From Candidatus Thiodiazotropha sp. (ex Monitilora ramsayi) (GTDB lineage: Bacteria > Pseudomonadota > Gammaproteobacteria > Chromatiales > Chromatiaceae): a stretch of 64,000 nt of DNA. Positions 27,808 to 37,565 of this stretch are shown here, one piece after another. The stretch is taken from contig JAHXIO010000005.1 of the NCBI GenBank assembly GCA_025655595.1, positions 620,001 to 684,000 of the forward strand, written 5' to 3'. Each line of letters begins with the position of its first letter. The stretch's first letter is position 1. The translations under genes and the position numbers were made by a program. The notes below the pieces were generated by a model. That model was not told the DNA's origin and did no database searches. It saw only the letters and a list, made by a program, of their open reading frames with translations.

Positions 27808-28672
27808 CGTTGTCCCGCTGATTGACAAGAGGCAGGCTCGTCTCGCCTTTTCCCGCGCTGCACCCTACTACGATGAGGTGGCTGAATTGCAACGGGAAAT
27901 CGCGCAACGTATGCTCGATCGACTGGAATATATTCGCCATCAGCCGGCCAGGGTGCTGGATGTTGGAGCCGGTACCGGTGATGCCACCCATGCTTTGATA
28001 CGAAAATATTCCGAGGCAGAGGTTCTGGCGCTGGATTTCGCACTGCCGATGTTGCAACAGACGCGCGCGCGCAGCCCGGCATCCGTGCTACCCGTCTGTC
28101 TCTGCGGCGATGCTGAACAGTTGCCACTGGCGGATAGCTCGGTCGATATGATCTTCTCCAATGCGACCCTGCAGTGGTGCAACGATCTGCCGGGAACGTT
28201 TCGCGAGTTTCTCCGCGTGTTGCGGCCCAACGGCATGCTGCTGTTTTCAACCTTCGGTCCGGATACCTTGATGGAGCTGCGTGATAGCTGGGCCAGCGTC
28301 GACGGTTCCACCCACGTCAGTCCCTTTGTGGATATGCACAATATCGGAGACGCCATGTTGCAGGCGGGTCTGGCCGAGCCTGTGGTGGATGTGGACCGTC
28401 TGCAGGTGACCTACGATGATGTTCCATCGCTGATGCGCGATCTGAAGACCCTGGGGGCGCACAATGCCACCCAGGATCGCCACCGCGGGCTGACCGGAAA
28501 AGGACACCTGCGGGCGATGTGTGACGCCTACGAACAGTATCGCAAGGACGGTCGTCTGCCGGCCAGCTATGAGGTGATTTATGGTCATGCCTGGGCACCG
28601 CAGCAACAGACTCGAGATGGTGAAACCCATGTGCCGGTCGATGTGTTGCGGCATTCGGTGCCGATAAAATAG
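27797..28672 (+). CDS. bioC: Malonyl-ACP O-methyltransferase
   Basis: 291 residues from the ATG at 27797; a TTG at 27794 is a weaker alternative. The N-terminal KRQARLAFSRAAPYYDEVA and SAM-binding VLDVGAGTGDATHAL are BioC signatures, followed by NATLQWCNDLPG and the lid region. BioC methylates malonyl-ACP so the fatty acid machinery can extend it to pimeloyl-ACP methyl ester, which BioH then hydrolyses. It overlaps bioH by eleven bases. Confidence 0.95.
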   Translation: MNPDVVPLIDKRQARLAFSRAAPYYDEVAELQREIAQRMLDRLEYIRHQPARVLDVGAGTGDATHALIRKYSEAEVLALDFALPMLQQTRARSPASVLPVCLCGDAEQLPLADSSVDMIFSNATLQWCNDLPGTFREFLRVLRPNGMLLFSTFGPDTLMELRDSWASVDGSTHVSPFVDMHNIGDAMLQAGLAEPVVDVDRLQVTYDDVPSLMRDLKTLGAHNATQDRHRGLTGKGHLRAMCDAYEQYRKDGRLPASYEVIYGHAWAPQQQTRDGETHVPVDVLRHSVPIK

Positions 28673-28674
28673 CC

Positions 28675-29364
28675 ATGGCTCAGGGTCTCTTTATCACCGG
28701 CACCGATACCGGCTGTGGAAAGACAGAAATCACCCTGGGCCTGATGCACAGACTGCAGCAGCATGGGGATGTCGTTCTGGGGATGAAGCCGGTGGCATCC
28801 GGCGCTGAGAGGACGGCAGATGGATTGCGTAACCAAGACGCCCTACGCATTCAGGCGCAGTGCAGCCGGCCGCTCTCCTATGATCAGGTCAATCCCTTCG
28901 CCTATGCGCCACCGATCGCACCTCACCTGGCTGCGGCTGCGGTTGCTGAACCCATCGATATACAGCATGTGGGGGAGATCTATTCACAGTTGAGTGAGGC
29001 GGCTGACTGCGTTCTGGTGGAAGGGGTCGGTGGTTGGTCTGTCCCCTTGAATGAGAGGGAGACCCTTGGCGATCTGGCACGCTACCTCAATCTGCCCGTG
29101 GTTCTGGTGGTGGGTCTGCGTCTTGGTTGTATCAATCATGCACTGATGACAGAGGCGTGTATCAGGATGAGCGGTTGCCGGCTTCTCGGCTGGGTTGGAA
29201 ATCTGGTTGAGCCGGGGATGGAAGCTCAGGCGGGTAATATCAGTACCCTTAACGACCGCCTTGCTGTTCCCTGTCTCGGAGTGGTTCCCTGGATGGAGGA
29301 GGCGAGCCCGGGGTCTGTCGCCGCTTATCTCGATGACGATCTCCTGCAGAGTAGCGGACAATAA
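28675..29364 (+). CDS. bioD: Dethiobiotin synthetase
   Basis: 229 residues. The P-loop GTDTGCGKTEITL, KPVASGAE and VEGVGGWSVPLN are intact. BioD carboxylates 7,8-diaminononanoate to form dethiobiotin, the BioB substrate. It is the last gene of the biotin operon, two bases after bioC. The gap that follows holds a hairpin shared with the convergent rpoH gene. Confidence 0.95.
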   Translation: MAQGLFITGTDTGCGKTEITLGLMHRLQQHGDVVLGMKPVASGAERTADGLRNQDALRIQAQCSRPLSYDQVNPFAYAPPIAPHLAAAAVAEPIDIQHVGEIYSQLSEAADCVLVEGVGGWSVPLNERETLGDLARYLNLPVVLVVGLRLGCINHALMTEACIRMSGCRLLGWVGNLVEPGMEAQAGNISTLNDRLAVPCLGVVPWMEEASPGSVAAYLDDDLLQSSGQ

Positions 29365-29365
29365 A

Positions 29366-29392
29366 AAAGGCAGCCAACTGGTGACTGCCTTT
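29366..29392 (-). terminator. Terminator of rpoH, possibly bidirectional with bioD
   Basis: AAAGGCAG (29366-29373) pairs with CTGCCTTT (29385-29392) around an 11-base loop. Read on the minus strand the hairpin is followed by a good T run (complement of the A tract before 29369), so it ends rpoH transcripts well. In the bioD direction the T run is only three bases. Confidence 0.75.
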
Positions 29393-29418
29393 CGGTGCCG
29401 GTCATGGGCCTTCGTCTC

Positions 29419-30270
29419 TTATGACGAGAGCTGAGCCTTGAGCTTGTTCATGGCGCTCTTCTCAATCTGACGTATACGCTCGGCGGAGACCTGGTATCGG
29501 TCGGCCAGCTCATGCAGGGTCGACTTGCTCTCTCCCAGCCAACGGGCCTCAAGGATTTCCCGGCTGCGAGGATCCAGGTCCTGCAGGGCATGGGTCAGGC
29601 GTCGTTTCATCTGTAACTCGCTGTCACTGGCCTCAAGCAGCGCGGCGGGTTCCATACGCATGTCGCTCAGATAGCCGGCGGGTGTCGCGACGACCTTCTC
29701 TTCATCATCGTGGGCCGGACCGTCAAAGGCAATGTCCTGACCGGAGAGGCGGCTCTCCATCTCAAGCACGGTCTCGGGTTTGACCCCCAGATCCTGGGCC
29801 ACGTCTTCAACCTCCTGTTGAGAGAACCAGCCGAGGCGTTTCTTCGAACTGCGCAGGTTGAAGAAGAGTTTCCGTTGCGCCTTGGTGGTAGCCACCTTGA
29901 CGATACGCCAGTTCTTGAGGATGTACTCGTGGATCTCCGCCTTGATCCAGTGGACGGCAAATGATACCAAGCGGACCCCCATATCGGGATCGAAGCGTTT
30001 CACCGCCTTCATGAGGCCGACGGTGCCTTCCTGAACCAGGTCGGGGAGTGCCAGTCCATAGCCGCTGTAGTTGCGCGCGATGCGAACCACAAAGCGGATG
30101 TGGGAGGTGATCAGTTTCTGCGCAGCATCCAGGTCCTTGTGGTCTCGCAGGCGAACAGCCAGATTGTGCTCCTCGTCAGCACTCAGCATAGGCAGCTGAA
30201 AGGCCGCGCTGATATAAGTGTCCATACTGCCGGTAGGCAGGGTGGTCAGTGCAAGTGCTTTACTCATCAA
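29419..30270 (-). CDS. rpoH: RNA polymerase sigma-32 (heat-shock) factor
   Basis: 283 residues; the second Met (30267) is an equally good start. Region 2 ([40 protein letters not shown]) and region 4 ([18 protein letters not shown]) are intact. The RpoH box, QRKLFFNLR, is present near 132-140; it separates sigma-32 from other sigma-70 relatives. It directs transcription of chaperones and proteases. The gene follows ftsX by 143 bases, and that gap holds a sigma-E-type promoter and a sigma-70-type promoter overlapped by a CIRCE operator. Confidence 0.97.
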   Translation of the reverse strand: MMSKALALTTLPTGSMDTYISAAFQLPMLSADEEHNLAVRLRDHKDLDAAQKLITSHIRFVVRIARNYSGYGLALPDLVQEGTVGLMKAVKRFDPDMGVRLVSFAVHWIKAEIHEYILKNWRIVKVATTKAQRKLFFNLRSSKKRLGWFSQQEVEDVAQDLGVKPETVLEMESRLSGQDIAFDGPAHDDEEKVVATPAGYLSDMRMEPAALLEASDSELQMKRRLTHALQDLDPRSREILEARWLGESKSTLHELADRYQVSAERIRQIEKSAMNKLKAQLSS

Positions 30271-30297
30271 TTACCCCATGAAGATAATGCCGATAAA

Positions 30298-30327
30298 ATA
30301 TTAGCACTCTCTGTTGGTGAGTGCCAA
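30298..30327 (-). promoter_or_regulatory. Sigma-70-type rpoH promoter overlapped by a CIRCE (HrcA) operator
   Basis: Plus-strand bases 30301-30309 read TTAGCACTC and 30319-30327 read GAGTGCCAA, separated by exactly 9 bases. CIRCE is TTAGCACTC-N9-GAGTGCTAA, so 17 of 18 arm bases match. On the minus strand TTGGCA (30322-30327) and TAATAT (30298-30303), 18 bases apart, form the promoter, so bound HrcA would cover it. The start codon is about 30 bases downstream. Confidence 0.8.
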
Positions 30328-30335
30328 TCATAAAG

Positions 30336-30363
30336 TCAGACTGAACTGCTGGGTAAAAGTTCC
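30336..30363 (-). promoter_or_regulatory. Sigma-E-type promoter of rpoH
   Basis: On the minus strand GGAACTT (30357-30363) is followed after 16 bases by TCTGA (30336-30340), the spacing and boxes of sigma-E promoters such as E. coli rpoH P3. It lies just upstream of the CIRCE-covered promoter, so transcripts from it would start at about 30328 and run through the CIRCE sequence. Confidence 0.75.
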
Positions 30364-30413
30364 ATCGGTACAGCTGGTAAAATTATCTATATAAAACAAT
30401 AAGATGTGAAATC

Positions 30414-31355
30414 TTAGCTGGGTTCGACAGCGCTGAGATGCTTACCAACAGCAAGCCAGGAGCCGATCAGGCCGAGTATTGCGCTTCCTGCCAGCAGTGC
30501 CAGGATATTCATCCAGTCGAGGGAGCTGAGATCGAAGGCGCTCTCATACAGGTTTGCCAGGTTGGAAACCGGTCCCCTGAGCAGGGTGACTGAAATGGCC
30601 ACCAGCAGCCAGGCGATAATGCCGCCAAACAGTCCGTACCAGAATCCCGTGTAGAGAAAAGGCCTTCGTATGAATGCGTTGGTGGCACCGATCAGCTTGG
30701 TGATTTCGATCTCCGCCTGCCGGTTCTGGATCTCCAGCCTGATGGTATTACCGATGATCAGCAGGACCGCCAGACCGAGCAGGGTGGCAAGTACCAGGAC
30801 AGCCCTCTGGGCGATGACCGTGATGGCCTGCAGCCGCCGCACCCACTGCAGATCGAGCTGAACGATATCCGCTTCTGGCAGTAATCCCAGTTCACGCACC
30901 AGTAGCTGGGCCGTCTCAGCTGTGGAGTAGTCACTCTTTGGCTGAATAACCAGGAGGGCCGGTAAGGGATTATTGTCCAATGCCTCAAGCGCTTCGGCAA
31001 AACCGCTGAGACGGCGAAACTCCGCCAAAGCGGCATCCTTGCGCACCAATTCCACCGACTCGATTCGCTGATGCAGACGTAATTTTTGTGCCAGCGCAGC
31101 CGCTTGTTCGTCACTGACGGACTGTTCGAGGAAAAGGGAGATGCTGGCGCCGCTGTCCCAACCGCCGCTGATCGTCTGCAGATTGTTGAGTATGACATGC
31201 AGTCCGATCGGCAGGGCCAGGGCGATGCCGATGACCGCGCAGGTCATGAAAGACGCAAGGCTGTTATTGAATAGCCGGCCGAGGCTCGACAGGGCGACCT
31301 GGGCATGGCGCTGCAGCCAGATCTGCGGGGCCCTGAGCAGAGTGCTGAGGCTCAC
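30414..31355 (-). CDS. ftsX: Cell division protein FtsX
   Basis: 313 residues. A cytoplasmic N-terminus leads to a first membrane helix (about 30-55), a periplasmic domain (about 60-165) and three further helices (about 180-310), the standard FtsX topology. With FtsE it forms an ABC-like complex at the septum that activates peptidoglycan amidases rather than moving a substrate. It overlaps ftsE by four bases. The conserved ftsY-ftsE-ftsX-rpoH order is kept. Confidence 0.95.
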   Translation of the reverse strand: MSLSTLLRAPQIWLQRHAQVALSSLGRLFNNSLASFMTCAVIGIALALPIGLHVILNNLQTISGGWDSGASISLFLEQSVSDEQAAALAQKLRLHQRIESVELVRKDAALAEFRRLSGFAEALEALDNNPLPALLVIQPKSDYSTAETAQLLVRELGLLPEADIVQLDLQWVRRLQAITVIAQRAVLVLATLLGLAVLLIIGNTIRLEIQNRQAEIEITKLIGATNAFIRRPFLYTGFWYGLFGGIIAWLLVAISVTLLRGPVSNLANLYESAFDLSSLDWMNILALLAGSAILGLIGSWLAVGKHLSAVEPS

Positions 31356-32029
31356 GCTGATCCCTCCGCCTGAGTGTCTCCGTCCAGAGTCCCCTTCTTC
31401 AGCGTCAGAATGCGTTTGTTCATCCGAGTGATCAGCTCGATATCATGGGTTGCGATAAGGAGCGTGACGCCCACCTGATTGAACTGGCTGAAGAGATCCA
31501 TAATTTCCCGGGAGAGTTCGGGATCGAGGTTACCGGTCGGTTCGTCGGCCAGTAACAGGGGGGGCTTGCTGACTACGGCACGGGCGATGCCGACACGTTG
31601 CTGCTCACCACCGGAGAGTGTGACCGGCGGCTCCTTCTCCTTGTGCAGCAGGCCGACCTTGTCCAACGCTGCCCGCACCCGGCGTCCGGTCTCCTTATGA
31701 CCGAGCCCGGAGACCACCAGGGGCAGGGCTACATTGTCGAAGACAGTGCGATCGTGCAACAGACGATGATCCTGGAAAATCATCCCCACCTCGCGGCGGT
31801 GATAGGGGATCTTGCTGTTTTTCAGACGGGTGAGGTTGCGCCCGTTGACATGTACCTGGCCGCCGCTGGAACGTTCCAGCAGACCGATGAGCTTGAGCAG
31901 CGTACTTTTACCAGCGCCTGAATGGCCGGTGAGAAAGACCATTTCCTCAGCCTCGATGCGAAAACTGACGTTGCTGAGTCCGGTATGACCGCCGGGATAG
32001 CGTTTGCTGACGTTGTCGAAATGGATCAA
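31352..32029 (-). CDS. ftsE: Cell division ATP-binding protein FtsE
   Basis: 225 residues. Walker [10 protein letters not shown], the Q-loop in FQDHRLL, the ABC signature [14 protein letters not shown], Walker [14 protein letters not shown] and the switch His in ATHDIEL are all intact. FtsE powers FtsX in septal cell-wall hydrolysis. It overlaps ftsX by four bases and lies 17 bases after ftsY. Confidence 0.96.
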   Translation of the reverse strand: MIHFDNVSKRYPGGHTGLSNVSFRIEAEEMVFLTGHSGAGKSTLLKLIGLLERSSGGQVHVNGRNLTRLKNSKIPYHRREVGMIFQDHRLLHDRTVFDNVALPLVVSGLGHKETGRRVRAALDKVGLLHKEKEPPVTLSGGEQQRVGIARAVVSKPPLLLADEPTGNLDPELSREIMDLFSQFNQVGVTLLIATHDIELITRMNKRILTLKKGTLDGDTQAEGSA

Positions 32030-32046
32030 GTCGTTTTCCGTGGTTG

Positions 32047-33039
32047 TCAGGTGGTAAACAGCGCCTCAACGAATTCATTCGGCTCGAACTCCCGCAGGTC
32101 TTCGATGGACTCGCCGACGCCGATAAAACGGATAGGTACTTTTACCTTATCTGCTATGGCGAATACCACCCCACCTTTGGCGGTGCCGTCCAATTTGGTG
32201 ATGACGATGCCTGTGAGTCCCACTGCCTGATGAAACTGGACAGCCTGGTTGACCGCATTTTGTCCCGTTCCCGCGTCGACCACCAGGAGGACCTCGTGGG
32301 GGGCGTTCGCATCGATCTTCTTCATCACCCGGGAGATCTTGGTCAGTTCGTCCATCAGGTTGGTCTTGGTATGCAGGCGTCCGGCCGTGTCGGCGATCAG
32401 TACATCGCATTTGCGGGCAGTGGCCGCCTGCAGCGCATCGAAGCAGACCGACGCGGCATCGGCACCGGTGTGTTGGGCGATCACGGTCACCTGATTTCTT
32501 TCACCCCAGGTTTGAAGTTGTTCGACCGCGGCGGCACGAAAGGTATCACCGGCAGCCAGCATAACGCTCTCGCCGTCCATCTGGAATTTTCGCGCAAGTT
32601 TGCCAATGGTCGTGGTTTTACCTGCGCCGTTGATACCCACCATCATCATCACCAGCGGGGTGTCGGTGTTGCGTTCTGGTAAAGGGGTGTCGCTTTGCTC
32701 CAGGATTGCCAATAATTGCTGCTTGAGCGCCTGAGTCAATGCTGATGGATCATCAAGCTCTTTACGTCTTACACTCTCGGTCAGGTTCTTGATGATTCGG
32801 TCGGTCGCCTCGACACCCACATCCGCCGTCAGTAGAAGAGTCTCCAACTCTTCCAGCAGATCGTCATCAATACTCTTCTTTCCCAGCACCAGATTGGCCA
32901 GGTTGTCGGTCAGATTGTGACGGGTGCGTGCAAGACGTTCCTGTAAACGCGCGAAAAGTCCCCGCTTCTCTTCACCAGTGGGTTGCTCCGAAGGTGCTGT
33001 TGTGGTCACCTTGCTCTTTTTCTTACCAAAACCGAACAT
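32047..33039 (-). CDS. ftsY: Signal recognition particle receptor FtsY
   Basis: 330 residues, with a short N-terminal acidic/basic segment instead of the long acidic A domain of E. coli. The NG domain has the P-loop GINGAGKTTTIGKLA, DTAGRLHTKTNLMDEL and TKLDGTAKGG. FtsY docks ribosome-SRP complexes at the membrane. It is the first gene of the ftsY-ftsE-ftsX-rpoH set and is divergent from the M16 peptidases. No strong promoter or ribosome-binding site was recognised upstream. Confidence 0.95.
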   Translation of the reverse strand: MFGFGKKKSKVTTTAPSEQPTGEEKRGLFARLQERLARTRHNLTDNLANLVLGKKSIDDDLLEELETLLLTADVGVEATDRIIKNLTESVRRKELDDPSALTQALKQQLLAILEQSDTPLPERNTDTPLVMMMVGINGAGKTTTIGKLARKFQMDGESVMLAAGDTFRAAAVEQLQTWGERNQVTVIAQHTGADAASVCFDALQAATARKCDVLIADTAGRLHTKTNLMDELTKISRVMKKIDANAPHEVLLVVDAGTGQNAVNQAVQFHQAVGLTGIVITKLDGTAKGGVVFAIADKVKVPIRFIGVGESIEDLREFEPNEFVEALFTT

Positions 33040-33374
33040 GCAATGGACTACCCATGGTGAATAAGGAACTTCTGCGACTGCGACAGGTTCATAAAGGTTG
33101 TTCAGAAAACATCCTGGGCTGTGTTGCAGATAACCGCCGGTCAGCCACAGGCGGGTATTCTACAGGGCTGTACGGTCGGATAGAAAGGGCTGATTGGATT
33201 TCAGACGGACTGTACGAATATCATCCCTATAAACGGAGTGCAGGCTGATCAGTGTTGAATACGCGAATATTCCATGGGTTTGAATAGATACTCCATGTGT
33301 TTTGATGTTTCGTTCTCGAACAGAGGCGGGTTTAGGTCTCTTGACAATAAGCTAACCGAATAAGGATGGTCTCA
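33040..33374. other. 335-base gap between ftsY and the M16 peptidase genes
   Basis: This must hold divergent promoters, but none is convincing. A TTGACA at 33341-33346 is too close to the start at 33375 to be a normal -35 box. A short frame at 33055-33248 looks non-coding. Nothing else is recognised. Confidence 0.5.
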
Positions 33375-34736
33375 ATGCGTAGTGTGTTGACAGGGTTTTT
33401 GCTGGCGCTGGCAGTGTGCCAGGTACAAGCTGAGGTGGTTGAACACCAGCTCGACAATGGCATGAAAGTTTTCGTCAAACCTGATCGAAGGGCGCCTATT
33501 GCCGTCTCCCAGGTTTGGTACAAGGTCGGTTCCAGTTATGAGCATGGCGGTATTACCGGTGTGTCCCATGTACTCGAACATATGATGTTCAAAGGTACGA
33601 ATAACCTTGAGCCTGGCGAGTTTTCCCGCATCATTGCGGCCAACGGCGGAGACGAGAATGCCTTTACAGGCCGGGACTACACCGCCTATTTCCAGACCAT
33701 GTCCAGCGACCGTATCGAAGTCTCATTCCGCCTCGAGGCCGATCGCATGCGTAATATCAAACTGCAGCAGGAGGAGTTTCTCAAGGAGGTCGAGGTCGTG
33801 AAGGAGGAGCGGCGCATGAGAACCGAGGACAAGCCCACCTCCCTCACCTATGAACAGTTTCTCACCGGTGCCTATGAGGCCTCGCCCTACCGCATCCCCG
33901 TTATCGGCTGGATGGCGGATTTGGATGCGATGGAGTTGGAAGATCTGCAGTCTTGGTATCGCATGTGGTACGCACCCAACAACGCTACTCTGGTGGTGGT
34001 GGGCGACGTGGATCCCGCTCATGTGATCCGTCTGGCCGAGAAGCACTTCGGGCCCCTCAAGCCGGAACGGATCTCCCGACCCAAACCACGCACTGAGCCG
34101 CAACAAAAAGGGATCAAGCGATTTACCGTTAAGGCACCTGCCAGGCAGCCTTATCTGATCATGGGTTATAAAACACCGGTGATCGGTACCGCTGCAGAAT
34201 CCTGGGAGCCCTATGCGTTGGAGATGCTTGCTTATGTACTCGATGGCGGCAGTAGCGCCAGATTGACCAGCCATCTGATTCGAGGCAGCAAACTGGCGGC
34301 ATCTGCAGATGCCAGCTACAACGCATTTTCCAGGCTCTCCAGTATGCTGGTCATGGACGCGGTACCTACACCCGGCAAACCTATCGAACAGATCGAAGCC
34401 GCTCTGCTGGGAGAGATCGAAAGATTCAAGACGGAAAGAGTCAGTGACAGGGAGATGGAGCGGGTACGCAATCAGATCATCGCCTCCAAGGTGTTCGAAA
34501 AAGACTCTGTCTTCTACCAGGCGATGCTGATCGGGCAGTTGGAGACCATCGGGCTCGACTGGCGCCTGTCGGAGCAGTATGTCGACAACCTGAAACAGGT
34601 GACACCGGAACAGATCCAGGCAGTGGCGAAGAAGTATCTGGTGGAAGACAATCTCAGCGTGGCTGTACTTGAGCCTTTACCCCTGGAGGGTAACAAAACT
34701 ATGAAGCCAGTGGCTGGAGGACGCCATGGTGGTTAA
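33375..34736 (+). CDS. Secreted M16 zinc peptidase, catalytic subunit
   Basis: 453 residues from the ATG at 33375, chosen because AAGGA lies eight bases before it (an ATG at 33366 sits on that site). A signal peptide (about 1-19) precedes the inverted zinc motif HVLEH (HxxEH) near 65-69, with a distal Glu near 145. M16 enzymes work as a catalytic half plus a partner lacking the zinc site; the next gene, overlapping by eleven bases, is that partner. The role is probably periplasmic degradation of peptides. Confidence 0.93.
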   Translation: MRSVLTGFLLALAVCQVQAEVVEHQLDNGMKVFVKPDRRAPIAVSQVWYKVGSSYEHGGITGVSHVLEHMMFKGTNNLEPGEFSRIIAANGGDENAFTGRDYTAYFQTMSSDRIEVSFRLEADRMRNIKLQQEEFLKEVEVVKEERRMRTEDKPTSLTYEQFLTGAYEASPYRIPVIGWMADLDAMELEDLQSWYRMWYAPNNATLVVVGDVDPAHVIRLAEKHFGPLKPERISRPKPRTEPQQKGIKRFTVKAPARQPYLIMGYKTPVIGTAAESWEPYALEMLAYVLDGGSSARLTSHLIRGSKLAASADASYNAFSRLSSMLVMDAVPTPGKPIEQIEAALLGEIERFKTERVSDREMERVRNQIIASKVFEKDSVFYQAMLIGQLETIGLDWRLSEQYVDNLKQVTPEQIQAVAKKYLVEDNLSVAVLEPLPLEGNKTMKPVAGGRHGG

Positions 34737-36075
34737 AGTCAAGGTTACACAAATCATTCTGTTCTTTGCGGGCTTTTGCCTGACTTCAGCGCTTCTCGCC
34801 GGGCCGCAGATCCAGAGCTGGCAGACCTCCAACGGTGCGAGGGTACTCTTTGTGGAGTCTCCCGAGATCCCGATGGTTGATGTTCGGATCGTTTTCGATG
34901 CGGGCAGTGCGAGGGATCAGGGAACACAGGGGGTCACCTCCTTCACCAACAGTCTGTTGTCATCGGGTGCGGGAAAGTGGAGCGCGCAGGAGATCGCGGA
35001 GAGGCTGGAACATGTAGGGGCGAAACTGGAGACCGGTTCCCTGCGAGATATGGCTTGGGTTTCCGCGCGTACACTGAGTACGCAGGATGCCCTCGCTGTC
35101 ACCCTGGAAACCCTGGCAAAGATCCTGGCTGAACCAAGGTTTGATGCCGATGAGATCGAGCGTGAGAGGCAATCCATACTGGCCGGACTGCTGCAGGATG
35201 AACAGTCTCCTGGCAGCGTGGGTAAAAAACGGCTCTACGAGCTGGTATATGGCTCACATCCCTATGCGGCAGATCCTGAGGGTAGCAGGCAATCGGTAGA
35301 GTCCATATCGCGAGAGACGATCATCGAGACTCACCGGCGTCTCTATGTGGCACGCAATGCCCAGGTAGCGATAGTCGGCGCGGTTGATAGGGGGCAGGCC
35401 GAGTCGATTGCGGAACAGCTCACTGCCAATCTTCCGGCGGGTGAACCCGCACCCCCCCTGCCCGAGGTGGAACCTCTGCAGCGGGCGGTGATGGAGCGTA
35501 TCTCATTTCCCTCGACTCAATCCCATCTCTATCTGGGACAGCCGGGCATGCGCCGAGGGGATACCGACTATTTTCCACTCTATGTGGGTAACCACATTCT
35601 CGGTGGCAGCGGACTGGTGTCTCTGCTCAGTGATGAGGTGCGAGAAAAACGTGGGCTCAGCTACAGCGTCTACAGCTATTTTCTGCCCATGCGTCAACCG
35701 GGCATTTTCCAGCTTGGACTGCAGACAAAAAATGAGCAGGCGGACGAGGCGTTGAAGGTGCTGACTGAGACCCTGGCCCGGTTTATTCAGACGGGTCCAT
35801 CCGAGGCAGAGCTGAAAGCTGCCAAGCAGAATATCACCGGGGGGTTTCCTTTACGCATTGCCTCGAACAGTAAAATTATCCAGTATCTCTCGGTCATCGG
35901 CTTCTACGATCTCCCGCTTGACTATCTGGACAGATTCACTGAACGAGTGGAGGCGGTGACCAGGGAACAGATACAGGATGCTTTCAAACGTCGTATCGAT
36001 CCCGATAGATTGGTTACCGTTCAGGTCGGCAGATTCAGTGAGCCGCTGGCTCAAGCCGGCAAGAATGGCAATTGA
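34726..36075 (+). CDS. M16 peptidase-like partner subunit without the zinc motif
   Basis: 449 residues with an N-terminal signal peptide (ending near LLAGPQ). The position of HxxEH reads FTNSLLSSG, so no zinc can be bound. The C-terminal M16 half keeps the R/Y substrate-binding segment REKRGLSYSVYSYF. Inactive partners of this kind close the chamber around the substrate. It overlaps the catalytic gene by eleven bases, so the two proteins are expected in equal amounts. Confidence 0.92.
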   Translation: MVVKVKVTQIILFFAGFCLTSALLAGPQIQSWQTSNGARVLFVESPEIPMVDVRIVFDAGSARDQGTQGVTSFTNSLLSSGAGKWSAQEIAERLEHVGAKLETGSLRDMAWVSARTLSTQDALAVTLETLAKILAEPRFDADEIERERQSILAGLLQDEQSPGSVGKKRLYELVYGSHPYAADPEGSRQSVESISRETIIETHRRLYVARNAQVAIVGAVDRGQAESIAEQLTANLPAGEPAPPLPEVEPLQRAVMERISFPSTQSHLYLGQPGMRRGDTDYFPLYVGNHILGGSGLVSLLSDEVREKRGLSYSVYSYFLPMRQPGIFQLGLQTKNEQADEALKVLTETLARFIQTGPSEAELKAAKQNITGGFPLRIASNSKIIQYLSVIGFYDLPLDYLDRFTERVEAVTREQIQDAFKRRIDPDRLVTVQVGRFSEPLAQAGKNGN

Positions 36076-36125
36076 CGATGCCGTGATCTGGGGTATCCTG
36101 TCGCCTCGATTCTACGCTTAGTTTC

Positions 36126-36143
36126 AGGGCCTGTTAGCAGGCT
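36126..36143 (+). repeat. Partial repeat-terminus match with a small hairpin
   Basis: AGGGCCTGTTAG matches 11 of the first 12 bases of the 48 kb repeat element (terminal AGGGCCTGTTAA). It also forms a hairpin, GCCTG-TTAG-CAGGC, just before rsmD. It may be a degenerate remnant or a local hairpin. Confidence 0.3.
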
Positions 36144-36162
36144 CTTATAAAATCAGGGGCCA

Positions 36163-36738
36163 TTGTTGAAATCCGATCCCTCCGAATCCACAGTGCGTAT
36201 CATCGGTGGTACGCATCGTGGGCGTAAGTTACCGTTTGCCGAAATGCCCGGTTTGCGCCCCACCGGGGACCGTATCCGAGAGACGCTCTTCAATTGGTTG
36301 CAACCTGTGATTCAGGGCGCGAGCTGCCTAGATCTCTTTGCCGGCAGCGGGGCGTTGGGTATTGAGGCCGCTTCCCGAGGCGCGGGTAGAGTGGTCATGG
36401 TCGATTCTGCAGGTTCGGTCGTGAGGCAGCTTGGGAAAAACAAGGAGATGCTGTCGCTGGATCAGCTCTCTGTCGTTCGGGCGGATGCACTACAGTTTCT
36501 GGAGCAGAAGCCAACCCCTTTCGATGTGGTTTTTCTTGACCCCCCATTTGACAGTAATCTATTGCAACCGCTCTGCCAGCGTCTGACCATGGGTTGGCTT
36601 GCCGATGGCGCCAGGATCTACCTGGAGGAGGACATCTCCCGCGACTTTCCCGCTCTGCCGTATGGCTGGGAGTTTTTGCGGGAGAAAACCGCGGGTCAGG
36701 TACGTTACGGACTGGCATATGCGCCCTTGCCGGGCTGA
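36163..36738 (+). CDS. rsmD: 16S rRNA (guanine966-N2)-methyltransferase
   Basis: 191 residues from TTG (36163 or 36166). The conserved RIIGGTHRGRKL, RPTGDRIRETLFNWL, DLFAGSGALGIEAASRGA and the catalytic FLDPPF are all present. RsmD methylates G966 of 16S rRNA near the P-site. In E. coli it is next to ftsY; here it is on the opposite strand beyond the M16 genes, with coaD following. Confidence 0.95.
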   Translation: MLKSDPSESTVRIIGGTHRGRKLPFAEMPGLRPTGDRIRETLFNWLQPVIQGASCLDLFAGSGALGIEAASRGAGRVVMVDSAGSVVRQLGKNKEMLSLDQLSVVRADALQFLEQKPTPFDVVFLDPPFDSNLLQPLCQRLTMGWLADGARIYLEEDISRDFPALPYGWEFLREKTAGQVRYGLAYAPLPG

Positions 36739-36797
36739 CAATTGTCATTTAACACGCTGTTTTCTGATACTATTATCATTTTTGCCAGTTCGTCTAA

Positions 36798-37562
<765 letters not shown>

Positions 37563-37565
37563 GTG

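Noticed and set aside
28662-28669. GCCGATAA at the end of bioC, just before bioD.
   Set aside because: No -35 box at the right spacing, and it lies within the bioC coding sequence of an unbroken operon.
30288-30295. GCCGATAA on the plus strand between rpoH and ftsX, which looks like a sigma-28 -10 box.
   Set aside because: There is no -35 box 11 bases before it and it points against the rpoH transcript, antisense to ftsX.
33055-33248. A short frame divergent from ftsY.
   Set aside because: No ribosome-binding site, mixed composition and no family; its upstream part overlaps the ftsY start region.
33341-33346. TTGACA before the M16 peptidase gene.
   Set aside because: Only about 29 bases from the start codon, with no -10 box at 16-18 bases.
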